Assembly: GCA_002383665.1 (NCBI GenBank)
Contig: DFZI01000066.1
Coordinates: forward strand, 1 to 11,918
DNA from: Dehalococcoidia bacterium UBA4060
Lineage (GTDB): Bacteria; Chloroflexota; Dehalococcoidia; GIF9; UBA5629
DNA length: 11,918 nt
Reading direction: 5' to 3'
Both the position numbers and the translations under genes were made by a program. Below are positions 1 through 6,643 of this stretch, piece after piece. A model generated the notes under the pieces. That model did not search any database. It saw only the letters and a list, made by a program, of their open reading frames with translations, and had not been told where the DNA came from. The first letter of the stretch is position 1. Every line of letters begins with the position of its first letter.

Positions 1-22
1 TGACATTTTCGCTTGACAGCAA

Positions 23-50
23 CATACATCTTATGTAAATAATTGCATTT
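23..50 (+). promoter_or_regulatory. Bipartite upstream motif, copy 1 (glmM side)
   Basis: CATACATCTTATG at 23-35 is followed after 7 nt by TTGCATTT at 43-50, and TTAA lies 4 nt further on. Nearly the same arrangement occurs upstream of nusA at 4780-4804. The first half contains an inverted repeat, TACAT-CTT-ATGTA, at 25-37. A shared operator or activator site placed just upstream of a -35 element would explain it. This is inference from two copies in one window, and no regulator is identified. Confidence 0.35.
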
Positions 51-71
51 GCTGTTAATTACAAATATATT
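43..71 (+). promoter_or_regulatory. Candidate glmM operon promoter
   Basis: TTGCAT (43-48), a 17-nt spacer and TATATT (66-71) give a plausible sigma-70-type promoter with a leader of roughly 55 nt before glmM. The -35 is weak (only TTG matches the consensus). Two competitors exist nearby: TTGACA at 13-18 with AATAAT at 38-43 (19-nt spacer), and TTGACT at 70-75 with TACTAT at 94-99 (18-nt spacer). I prefer the first because its -35 coincides with the motif shared with nusA, but the real start site cannot be decided from sequence. Confidence 0.35.
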
Positions 72-134
72 GACTTTTAACCCTCACAGGCATTACTATC
101 AGATAACTTCAATCACAAACAAACCATCAATGAA

Positions 135-1496
135 ATGAATAAAAAACTATTCGGCACCAGCGGCATCAGAGGGGTGGTCAACCAGGACCTGACTCCGGCA
201 TTATGCAGTGACTTGGGCAGGGCACTGGGTACCATGCTTCCCATCGGTTCCTCGGTATGCCTGGGGACGGATTCGCGTTTAAGCCGTGAAACAATTAAAA
301 ATGCCATAACGGACGGGTTGATTGAATCAGGAGTCAATGTAGCTCATCTGGGGATTGTCCCTACACCGGCACTGGCCCTGTTAACACGTGAAATCGGTTT
401 CGATGCCGGCATTATGATCACGGCCTCACATAATCCTCCTGAATTCAACGGCATCAAGCTGTTCAACCGTGATGCCATCGGCTTCAGCAGCGCACAGGAA
501 GAAGAGATCGAAAAAATATACCGCCAGGCCAGCTTCAGAATCAAGCGGACCGGTGCCGTTGAAACTTTGATGCGTGCCCGCCTGCGCTATATGGAGTTTC
601 TCAAAACCCTGATAAAAGGCCTTAAGCTCAACACCGATCTTAAGCTCCTCGTTGACGCCGGAAACGGAGCTGCAGCCGGATTTGCCAGCTATATTTTTGA
701 AAGCATTGGCTTCAAGGTTATCCCTTACAATGACGAGCCGGACGGGCGTTTCCCCGGCCGCGCCCCGGAGCCCAGGGAGGATACACTGGTAGAGACGATG
801 AAGTATCTACGCCAGAAAAATGCCGATCTGGCTATATGTTTCGACGGCGATGCCGATCGCGTCGTTTTCTGCGATCAGACCGGTTTCCTCGGCTATAACG
901 AGATGATCGCTTATATTGCGCGTCACGTTATCCGGATGACAGGCCGTACAACGGTTACTGCTACTGTAGAAACCGGGCTCTTGCTCGATCTGGCCGTGGA
1001 GGAGCTGGGTGGCAGCGTCATACGCGGAAAGGTTGGCGATGTCAACACAGCTTATCTGACCAGGGACAGCAACGCCGCGCTCGGCGTGGAGCCAGTCGGA
1101 GTATATATTGTGCCTGAAGCAGGGTATTACCCTGACAGCATCTATGCTTCACTCCTGCTCCTCTCCTCCTTTACCAGCGTTGCCGACATCAGGCAATACT
1201 TCAGGACACTTCCTCCCTTATATTTCAATAAAAATAAGGTTGATTGCCCCGATGAGATCAAGGCAAAGACCATGGAGAGGGTCCGGCAAAAGGCGTCTTT
1301 CCTCGAGCCAGTGGCTATTAACGATCTTGATGGCCTCAGGCTGGAATTCGGGGGATCCTGGATGCTGATCCGGGCCTCGGGCACAGAACCGGTCATACGC
1401 ATCCTGTCTGAATCGAGGTCACAGGTTTATACACGGGACATGCTTACCCGTGGCACAGCCATTGTACGAGATTCCATTAAAGAGGTTAGCCAGTGA
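135..1496 (+). CDS. glmM: Phosphoglucosamine mutase / phosphohexomutase
   Basis: This 453-aa alpha-D-phosphohexomutase most likely converts glucosamine-6-phosphate to glucosamine-1-phosphate for cytoplasmic UDP-GlcNAc synthesis. Visible motifs are FGTSGIRG near the N-terminus, the catalytic phosphoserine loop TASHNPP (96-102, Ser98), the Mg-binding loop DGDADR (237-242), KVGDVNT (299-305) and the C-terminal phosphate-binding loop RASGTEP (413-419). The sugar-binding loop, GGEQSGH in bacterial GlmM, reads GVEPVGV (317-323), followed by YIVPE. That is closer to archaeal-type mutases and makes the substrate less certain (glucosamine-, mannose- or glucose-phosphate). Length is typical. The ATG at 135 is the only start near the N-terminal motif, and no clear Shine-Dalgarno precedes it. 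The stop overlaps the glmU GTG by 4 nt, so the two are co-transcribed and probably translationally coupled, which favours the glucosamine role. Confidence 0.88.
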   Translation: MNKKLFGTSGIRGVVNQDLTPALCSDLGRALGTMLPIGSSVCLGTDSRLSRETIKNAITDGLIESGVNVAHLGIVPTPALALLTREIGFDAGIMITASHNPPEFNGIKLFNRDAIGFSSAQEEEIEKIYRQASFRIKRTGAVETLMRARLRYMEFLKTLIKGLKLNTDLKLLVDAGNGAAAGFASYIFESIGFKVIPYNDEPDGRFPGRAPEPREDTLVETMKYLRQKNADLAICFDGDADRVVFCDQTGFLGYNEMIAYIARHVIRMTGRTTVTATVETGLLLDLAVEELGGSVIRGKVGDVNTAYLTRDSNAALGVEPVGVYIVPEAGYYPDSIYASLLLLSSFTSVADIRQYFRTLPPLYFNKNKVDCPDEIKAKTMERVRQKASFLEPVAINDLDGLRLEFGGSWMLIRASGTEPVIRILSESRSQVYTRDMLTRGTAIVRDSIKEVSQ

Positions 1497-2812
1497 AGGT
1501 AGTTTTCCTGTGCGGCGGCGTGGGAAAGCGTATGTTTCCCATAACTGAGGATAAATTCCTGATCGATTTTATGGGCCGGACTCTGCTCGAACGGCAGATC
1601 ATGATGGCGCGTGAGGCCGGGTTGAACGATTTCGTTATCATCGGTAACCCTTCCAATATCGACCGCATAAGGCAGCTTGCAACTGCCATCACAGACGTCA
1701 GTTTTTCCTTTAGCATTCAGCAGCAAGCCCGCGGCATCGCCGACGCCCTTCGGGGCGCAGCCTCCCTACTTGATGGCGAAATATTAATCGTCAATCCTAA
1801 CGATGTCTTTGAAGCGGAGGCCTACAGGGCATTGCTATCATCATACACAGAAAAAAAAGCATGCTCGTACCTGCTCGGATACAGGGTTAAACAGTATTTC
1901 CCCGGAGGCTACCTGGCCGCAGATAGGGATGGACGGCTGATACATATATTAGAGAAGCCCCTTCCCGGCACAGAGCCCAGTAATCTGGTCAATATCCTGC
2001 TTCACCTACACACTGACTCAGCAGCGCTTCTCAGGTCGATCGCCGCTATTAAAACAACCAGGGACGATGCCTATGAGTGCGCCCTGGACAACATGGCACG
2101 GGAGGGATATAGCATTCAGGTCGTGCCTTACGATGGTTTATGGGCGCCGATCAAATATCCCTGGCATATACTCGACATCGCCAGGCTACTGCTGGATTCA
2201 TGCGGTAGAAAGGTCTCTCCCTCAGTTACCATCTCCGACCACGCTGTCATATCGGGCAAGGTGATTCTGGGAGAAAACGTCCACATACTGGAAAATGCAG
2301 TGATACGTGGCCCGGTATATATAGGGCCCAATACTGTTATTGGCAATAATGCACTGATACGGGAATACAGCCATATCGGGTCAAATTGTGTAGTAGGCTT
2401 CTCCACCGAGGTCAAAGGCTCCTATATAGGTAATGGTTGCTGGTTCCACTCCAACTACATCGGTGATTCCATCATCGGCAATAATTGCTCTTTCGGCGCC
2501 GGTGCAGTTACAGCCAATCTCCGCTTTGATGAAAATGAGATAAAGGTGAAATCAGAGCAGGAATGGCTATCCACCGGCAGAGACCACTTTGGAGCCATCA
2601 TTGGCGATAATTGCAAGATCGGCATCAATTCCGGCATCCTGCCGGGAAGGCGTATAGGGCCTGGCTCCATAGTCGGTTCGCATGTATGCCTCGACATTGA
2701 CCTGACGCCGGGAATGATGGCGCTGGGCAGACCGCAATATAAGCTGGTCAGGCATGAGATTGAGCTCAATGCCGAAAAAAATTATGAACTGAAGAAACAC
2801 CTTGAGATTTAA
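1493..2812 (+). CDS. glmU: Archaeal-type bifunctional GlmU (sugar-1-P nucleotidyltransferase / acetyltransferase)
   Basis: A 439-aa two-domain protein. Residues 1-235 form a nucleotidyltransferase: CGGVGKR (7-13) as the nucleotide loop, Lys21, NPND (101-104), EKP (154-156) and a KYPWHIL segment (221-227). Residues 245-405 are left-handed beta-helix hexapeptide repeats. HSNY (319-322) and ANLRFD (341-346) align with the His363/Tyr366 and Asn377 regions of E. coli GlmU. GAGAVTANLRFD and STGR..FGAIIGD strongly recall the Sulfolobus ST0452 sugar-1-P nucleotidyltransferase/amino-sugar-1-P acetyltransferase as I remember it. The likely role is acetylating glucosamine-1-P and making UDP-GlcNAc from the GlmM product. 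The GTG start overlaps the glmM stop (GTGA), and AGAGG at 1481-1485 is a suitable ribosome site. The NTP loop is degenerate (GGVGKRM instead of GGxGTRL), so nucleotide specificity is uncertain and another NDP-sugar is possible. An A8 run lies at 1851-1858. Confidence 0.75.
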   Translation: MKVVFLCGGVGKRMFPITEDKFLIDFMGRTLLERQIMMAREAGLNDFVIIGNPSNIDRIRQLATAITDVSFSFSIQQQARGIADALRGAASLLDGEILIVNPNDVFEAEAYRALLSSYTEKKACSYLLGYRVKQYFPGGYLAADRDGRLIHILEKPLPGTEPSNLVNILLHLHTDSAALLRSIAAIKTTRDDAYECALDNMAREGYSIQVVPYDGLWAPIKYPWHILDIARLLLDSCGRKVSPSVTISDHAVISGKVILGENVHILENAVIRGPVYIGPNTVIGNNALIREYSHIGSNCVVGFSTEVKGSYIGNGCWFHSNYIGDSIIGNNCSFGAGAVTANLRFDENEIKVKSEQEWLSTGRDHFGAIIGDNCKIGINSGILPGRRIGPGSIVGSHVCLDIDLTPGMMALGRPQYKLVRHEIELNAEKNYELKKHLEI

Positions 2813-3516
2813 TGCCTGCTGTTAATAAAAAAAATCTACCCCAACACGTAGCCATTGTCATGGATGGTAACGGCAGATGGGCTGAAAAAAGGCACAAACC
2901 CCGCCTCTACGGGCACCGTAAGGGCACCATTCACGCACGCGATTTCATCGAAATGTTCTCCAATTATGACATACCCTATCTGACATTGTATGCTTTCTCT
3001 ACCGAGAACTGGAACCGTCCTGAGGCAGAGGTAAAGGGGATCATGTCTCTCATTGCCGAGAATATCGATGAGACTCTTGAGATCGCCCGGATCAGGGATA
3101 TCAAGGTCAGGCACCTCGGAGACCCTGAGCGTTTGCCGCCTGACATCCAGCAGAAAATAGCCCAGGCTATAGAAATGACCGCTAAGAACAGTGGCCTGAC
3201 CGTCAATATCGCCTTTAATTACGGCGGCAGAAGCGAGATCGTGCGTGCTGTTCAAAAGATAATCGAGGCAGGCGTGGCCGCCTCCGAAATTGATGAGGAG
3301 ATGTTCTCACGCTACCTGGATACGGCAGACATGCCCGACCCCGACCTGTTTATACGTACGGGCAATGAAATGCGCCTGAGCAATCTGCTGATCTGGCAAT
3401 CGGCCTATGCCGAGCTTTATTTCACGCCAGTTCTGTGGCCGGATTTCGGTAAAGCAGAGTTCGAAAAAGCCCTGGCCTGCTATAGCAAACGGCAGAGGAG
3501 GTTTGGCGGCCTTTGA
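2812..3516 (+). CDS. uppS: Isoprenyl (undecaprenyl) diphosphate synthase
   Basis: A 234-aa cis-prenyltransferase that extends farnesyl diphosphate with isopentenyl diphosphate to a long Z-polyprenyl diphosphate, the lipid carrier for cell-surface glycan assembly. Family motifs are complete: HVAIVMDGNGRWA (12-24, catalytic Asp18), GHRKG (34-38), FSTENW (62-67), NIAFNYGGR (132-140), and the signature DLFIRTGNEMRLSN (178-191) followed by IWQSAYAELYF. The C-terminus is QRRFGGL. The ATG lies within the glmU stop (TAATG, 1-nt overlap) with no good Shine-Dalgarno, so coupling to glmU translation is likely. An A8 run sits in codons 6-8 (2827-2834). Chain length cannot be read from sequence alone. The usual followers cdsA and dxr are absent; a GGR-family reductase follows after 36 nt. 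Confidence 0.95.
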   Translation: MPAVNKKNLPQHVAIVMDGNGRWAEKRHKPRLYGHRKGTIHARDFIEMFSNYDIPYLTLYAFSTENWNRPEAEVKGIMSLIAENIDETLEIARIRDIKVRHLGDPERLPPDIQQKIAQAIEMTAKNSGLTVNIAFNYGGRSEIVRAVQKIIEAGVAASEIDEEMFSRYLDTADMPDPDLFIRTGNEMRLSNLLIWQSAYAELYFTPVLWPDFGKAEFEKALACYSKRQRRFGGL

Positions 3517-3552
3517 GCCAGGGCGGCTCCTTATCCGAAGGGAACTTAGCCT

Positions 3553-4761
3553 TTGACTGCCTATACTGCAATGTATGACATCATAGTCATCGGAGCCGGT
3601 ATTACGGGAAGCTTTACTGCCCGGGAACTGGCAAAACTGGGCTATCAGGTGTGCACTCTGGATAAACACCCGTCGGCAGGGAACAAAAGCAGTTGCACGG
3701 GCATAGTAAGCAGCGAGTGTATGGAGCTGCTGCCGGTGGATGACAGCATTATCCAGCAGAAGGCCCATTCAGCCAGGATATTTTCGCCTGCCGGCAATTT
3801 TATCCGCATCGAACGCGACAGCACGCAGGCTTACATCTTGGACAGGCCAAAACTCGATATGTGGATGGCTGCCCAAGCACAGGCTTGCGGAGCTGAATTC
3901 AGGTTCAACACATTTGTGGAATCCATCGATCAGAGTAAGGAAGGGGTCATAGTCACCTGCCAACACAATCGGAGGCACTTCGATCTGGAGGCCGGTGTTG
4001 CAATCATAGCATCCGGTTTCTCCGGCAGGCTGACCGGCAAACTCGGGCTGGGTCAGATAAGCTACTATGCCAGGGGAGCACAGTCCGAGGTGACCTGCCT
4101 GGATATTGACGAGACTGAAGTCTATTGCGGTAACGAGCTTGCGCCCGGTTTTTTTGCCTGGCTGGTGCCCACAGGTGGTTCGCGCGCCAAGGCCGGCCTG
4201 CTCTGCCGCAGCAATCCGCATAAATATATGGCATCGTTCTTAAGCCGGCTGGTCAGACTGGGCAAAATTTTCCCCGCCGAATTCAGTATTAGCTACGGTA
4301 ACATCCCGCTCCAACCACTAAGCCGGACATATGGCAACAGGTTCGTGGTCATCGGCGATGCCGCCGGTCAGGCCAAGCCGACCACGGGGGGAGGCATCTA
4401 CTTCGGACTGCTCGCCGCCAGAGAAGCTATCACCGTGCTTGATGATGCTTTCAAGGAGAGAGACTTAACGGCCAGATATCTGTCACGCTACCAGAAACGC
4501 TGGCGTCAAATCCTCGGCCATGAGCTGAGCATCGATTACTGGGCCCACCGCTTTTACCAGAGCCTGGATGACCGCCAGATCAGCCACATTTTCGATCTTA
4601 TCGAACGCCATGGAATACACGAGTCTTTCCTCACGTCACCTGATATTTCTTTCGACTGGCACAGCAAAATCATTACGGAAGCTATTAAACATCGCTCGTT
4701 ACAAAGGGCTCTCAAGGAATTCCATCTCAAAAGCCCGGAGCGCCTCAAGCATAAGACATAA
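3553..4761 (+). CDS. FAD-dependent geranylgeranyl reductase family protein
   Basis: A 402-aa flavoprotein of the geranylgeranyl/digeranylgeranylglycerophospholipid reductase family (COG0644-like). It shows an N-terminal dinucleotide fold, VIGAGITGS (12-20), then Cys48 in SSCTGIVSSE at the place of the Cys conserved in archaeal GGRs. The segment PGFFAWLVP (198-206) resembles the lipid-pocket PxxYxWxFP motif. The second FAD motif GDAAG (268-272) is followed by KPTTGGGIYFGL (275-286). Such enzymes hydrogenate isoprenoid chains of lipids, quinones or chlorophyll. Its position 36 nt after uppS suggests a polyprenol or quinone side chain as substrate (inference). Start choice: GAAGGGA at 3537-3543 supports the TTG at 3553. 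The ATG at 3571 would begin directly at MYDIIVIGAG, the family's usual N-terminus, but has no ribosome site. An intrinsic terminator lies 90 nt after the stop. Confidence 0.8.
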   Translation: MTAYTAMYDIIVIGAGITGSFTARELAKLGYQVCTLDKHPSAGNKSSCTGIVSSECMELLPVDDSIIQQKAHSARIFSPAGNFIRIERDSTQAYILDRPKLDMWMAAQAQACGAEFRFNTFVESIDQSKEGVIVTCQHNRRHFDLEAGVAIIASGFSGRLTGKLGLGQISYYARGAQSEVTCLDIDETEVYCGNELAPGFFAWLVPTGGSRAKAGLLCRSNPHKYMASFLSRLVRLGKIFPAEFSISYGNIPLQPLSRTYGNRFVVIGDAAGQAKPTTGGGIYFGLLAAREAITVLDDAFKERDLTARYLSRYQKRWRQILGHELSIDYWAHRFYQSLDDRQISHIFDLIERHGIHESFLTSPDISFDWHSKIITEAIKHRSLQRALKEFHLKSPERLKHKT

Positions 4762-4779
4762 CTGTAATAACGCGTTCTG

Positions 4780-4804
4780 CATACATATGCTGCCATTTGC
4801 ATTT
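4780..4804 (+). promoter_or_regulatory. Bipartite upstream motif, copy 2 (nusA side)
   Basis: CATACATATG at 4780-4789 is followed after 7 nt by TTGCATTT at 4797-4804 and, 4 nt later, by TTAA. It matches the glmM upstream copy except for a 3-nt length difference inside the first half. It also contains the inverted repeat GCATA-CA-TATGC (4779-4790). Function is inferred only from the repetition and the position just upstream of promoter-like sequence. Confidence 0.35.
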
Positions 4805-4823
4805 TCGATTAACCTGTGATAAT
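4797..4823 (+). promoter_or_regulatory. Candidate nusA operon promoter
   Basis: An extended -10 element, TGT followed by GATAAT (4815-4823), lies after the stop of the reductase gene. A weak -35, TTGCAT (4797-4802), sits 15 nt upstream. Predicted transcription would begin near 4830, upstream of the intrinsic terminator at 4851-4878, so RNA from this promoter has to pass the terminator to reach nusA. The only space downstream of the terminator is 36 nt and lacks a convincing promoter. Confidence 0.4.
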
Positions 4824-4850
4824 ATTTGTTTTGAATTCAATACTTAGTCT

Positions 4851-4878
4851 AAAAGTGGGTCCTCGAACCCACTTTTTT
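4851..4878 (+). terminator. Intrinsic (Rho-independent) terminator
   Basis: A perfect 10-bp stem, AAAAGTGGGT (4851-4860) with ACCCACTTTT (4867-4876), closes on the 6-nt loop CCTCGA and ends in a run of six T (4873-4878). It terminates the glmM-glmU-uppS-reductase unit. Because it lies downstream of the best nusA promoter candidate and 36 nt before the nusA ATG, it may also act as a leader attenuator for nusA. Confidence 0.9.
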
Positions 4879-4914
4879 ATTGATAAGAAATGAATATGAG
4901 GGAGATTGATTTCA

Positions 4915-6342
4915 ATGGCCAAGACTGAGTTCATGAACGCCCTCATGCAACTTGCAGCAGAGAAGAACCTGCCCAAGGAAATCGTTCTTGCGGCGCTGGA
5001 ATCGGCGCTGGTATCGGCCTACCGCAAAGAAGCCTATACACATGGTGAGGAAATTGCCGTTAAGATTCACCCGGTAACCGGCGAGGTCAAGCTCACTCTT
5101 AAAAGAACAGTTGTTGAGACTCCCGAAGATGAATACAGGGAGATTTCACTTAATAACGCACGAAAGTTAGACAAGACGGCGAAAATCGGAGATATCATTA
5201 CGACTGATCTGGTTCCGCCCAACGCCGGGCGCATACCGGCCCAGATAGCCAAGCAGGTCATCCTGCAAAAATTACATGATGCCGAGCGCGGCGCTATCTA
5301 CGAGGAGTTCGCAGGCAAAGAGGGTGAGATCATTACCGGCACAGTGCAGAGAGTAACGCCGGAACAGTTGATCGTAGATATCGGCAAGACCGAGGCCATC
5401 ATCCCCCAGAGTGAAAAGGTCCCCACGGAACATTACAGGCCAGGCCAGCGCTTGAAGCTCTATATAGTGGAAGTAGCCCGTACCACCAAGGGTCCCCAGG
5501 TAATAGCCTCAAGGGCACACCGTAACCTGTTAAGGGATATGTTGATGCTGGAAATCCCGGAGATCGCCAGCGGAGTGGTGGAAATCAAGGCAATTGCCAG
5601 AGAAGCCGGTTACCGCAGCAAGGTTGCTGTCAATGCACGTCAGCACGGCATTGATCCCGTAGGCTGCTGTGTAGGTCTGCGCGGCATCAGGATACAGAAC
5701 ATCGTTAATGAGTTGAGCGGAGAGAAGATTGATGTGGTACAGTGGTCTGATGATCCCAGAGTCTTCATCGCCAACGCTCTCAGCCCTGCTACGGTCCTGA
5801 GCGTCTCATTAAATGAGGCCGAGACTACAGCACTGGTCAAAGTGCCCGACAAGCATCTCTCACTGGCAATAGGTAAAGAAGGACAGAATGTGCGCCTGGC
5901 AGCCAAGCTCACCGGGTGGCGCATTGACATCAAAAGTGCATCCGAGTTTGAAGCTGAAAAAGCCCCCCCCAGGCCTGCGCTGGCAGCCGAGCCTGAAGAG
6001 GCCAAAGAAGCCAGGACTGCCGAAGCTCTGTCGGTTGAAGGCATAGAAGAGATCAATGCCATGGCTGCCGAGGAAGCTCCTGAAGCAGTATCTGCCGTAG
6101 TCGGCGCAGCAGAGCAAAGCGAGGCGGTCGGCATTGAGATACTGATGCCTGCCGAGATGTCAACGTCGGCTGCTCCATCCAGAATACGCTTCGCTGAAGA
6201 CATACTGGCCAACCGCGAAGGAAAATCGAGGAAAAAAGATGCTTCGAAAAAGGACGACGGCAAGGATACAGGTGTAAAAGCCAAGAAAGCCAGGGTAAAA
6301 AAGAAGCCAGCCTATTATGAAGATGAAGACTTCGAGAGTTGA
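4915..6342 (+). CDS. nusA: Transcription termination/antitermination factor NusA
   Basis: A 475-aa RNA polymerase-associated factor that modulates pausing, intrinsic termination and antitermination. Residues 1-130 are the NusA N-terminal RNAP-binding domain, ending in DAERGAIYEEF. About 135-198 is the S1 domain (EGEIITGTVQRV). KH1 contains GCCVGLRGIRIQNI (250-263) and KH2 contains LAIGKEGQNVRLAAKLTGWRIDI (318-340 region). From about 345 to 475 is a low-complexity tail, Ala/Glu-rich, then Lys-rich, with an acidic end (YYEDEDFES). It has no acidic-repeat domains of the E. coli kind. I choose ATG 4915 with GAGGGAG at 4898-4904. The in-frame TTG at 4906 lies too close to that site. The 3' end overlaps ylxR. 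A C8 run (5963-5970) marks the junction of KH2 and tail. rimP, the usual upstream partner, is missing. Confidence 0.96.
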   Translation: MAKTEFMNALMQLAAEKNLPKEIVLAALESALVSAYRKEAYTHGEEIAVKIHPVTGEVKLTLKRTVVETPEDEYREISLNNARKLDKTAKIGDIITTDLVPPNAGRIPAQIAKQVILQKLHDAERGAIYEEFAGKEGEIITGTVQRVTPEQLIVDIGKTEAIIPQSEKVPTEHYRPGQRLKLYIVEVARTTKGPQVIASRAHRNLLRDMLMLEIPEIASGVVEIKAIAREAGYRSKVAVNARQHGIDPVGCCVGLRGIRIQNIVNELSGEKIDVVQWSDDPRVFIANALSPATVLSVSLNEAETTALVKVPDKHLSLAIGKEGQNVRLAAKLTGWRIDIKSASEFEAEKAPPRPALAAEPEEAKEARTAEALSVEGIEEINAMAAEEAPEAVSAVVGAAEQSEAVGIEILMPAEMSTSAAPSRIRFAEDILANREGKSRKKDASKKDDGKDTGVKAKKARVKKKPAYYEDEDFES

Positions 6343-6643
6343 TAACATTGTCCAACCACTAAAACATAAGCACGTCCCGTTGCGGACCTGTATCGCGTGC
6401 AGGCAATCAACCGCCAAAAGGGAGCTGATCAGGCTGGTGAAATTTGAAAGCCGTGTAGAAGTTGATCCCGGGGGCAAAAAACCCGGCAGGGGAGTATATT
6501 TGTGCGCCCACCGCAAATGCTGGGAAGCAGGGCTGAAAGGCAACAGGATTGAATTCGGCCTCCGTACCAAATTGTCAGCAGAGAACAGACAGGCACTGCT
6601 CGAGTATGGCAGAGAGTTGCAAGAAAAGGAAATTCGGCAATGA
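6317..6643 (+). CDS. ylxR: YlxR family RNA-binding protein
   Basis: A small basic protein of the YlxR (DUF448) family, 108 aa, encoded between nusA and infB as in most bacteria. The family signature is visible: RTCIACRQS (23-31), RELIRLV (35-41) and GRGVYLC (58-63), with a further Cys at 68. In Bacillus and Clostridium the family binds RNA and has been linked to RNase P. The role here is by homology only. Start is uncertain: ATG 6317 and ATG 6323 are in frame, both inside the nusA 3' end (26- or 20-nt overlap), and neither has a good ribosome site. Translational coupling to nusA is likely. Its TGA overlaps the infB ATG (ATGA). Confidence 0.92.
   Translation: MKMKTSRVDNIVQPLKHKHVPLRTCIACRQSTAKRELIRLVKFESRVEVDPGGKKPGRGVYLCAHRKCWEAGLKGNRIEFGLRTKLSAENRQALLEYGRELQEKEIRQ

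Noticed and set aside
13..43. TTGACA at 13-18 with AATAAT at 38-43 as the glmM promoter
   Set aside because: The 19-nt spacer is long and the -10 overlaps the shared motif. It is kept only as an alternative and may not be used.
70..99. TTGACT at 70-75 with TACTAT at 94-99 as the glmM promoter
   Set aside because: It is plausible (18-nt spacer), but the -10 matches only 4 of 6. It cannot be ranked firmly over the candidate at 43-71.
4906..4908. TTG 4906 as nusA start
   Set aside because: It lies 1 nt after the Shine-Dalgarno sequence, too close, while ATG 4915 has normal spacing and gives the usual NusA N-terminus.
4890..4928. 12-codon upstream frame (ATG 4890) overlapping the nusA start
   Set aside because: It has no ribosome site of its own, and the GAGGGAG lies inside it serving nusA. 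A leader peptide cannot be supported.
5640..6284. Minus-strand open frame (214 codons) inside nusA
   Set aside because: It is antisense to the NusA KH2 and tail region. Its Ser/Ala-rich composition mirrors the Ala/Glu/Lys repeats of the sense strand.
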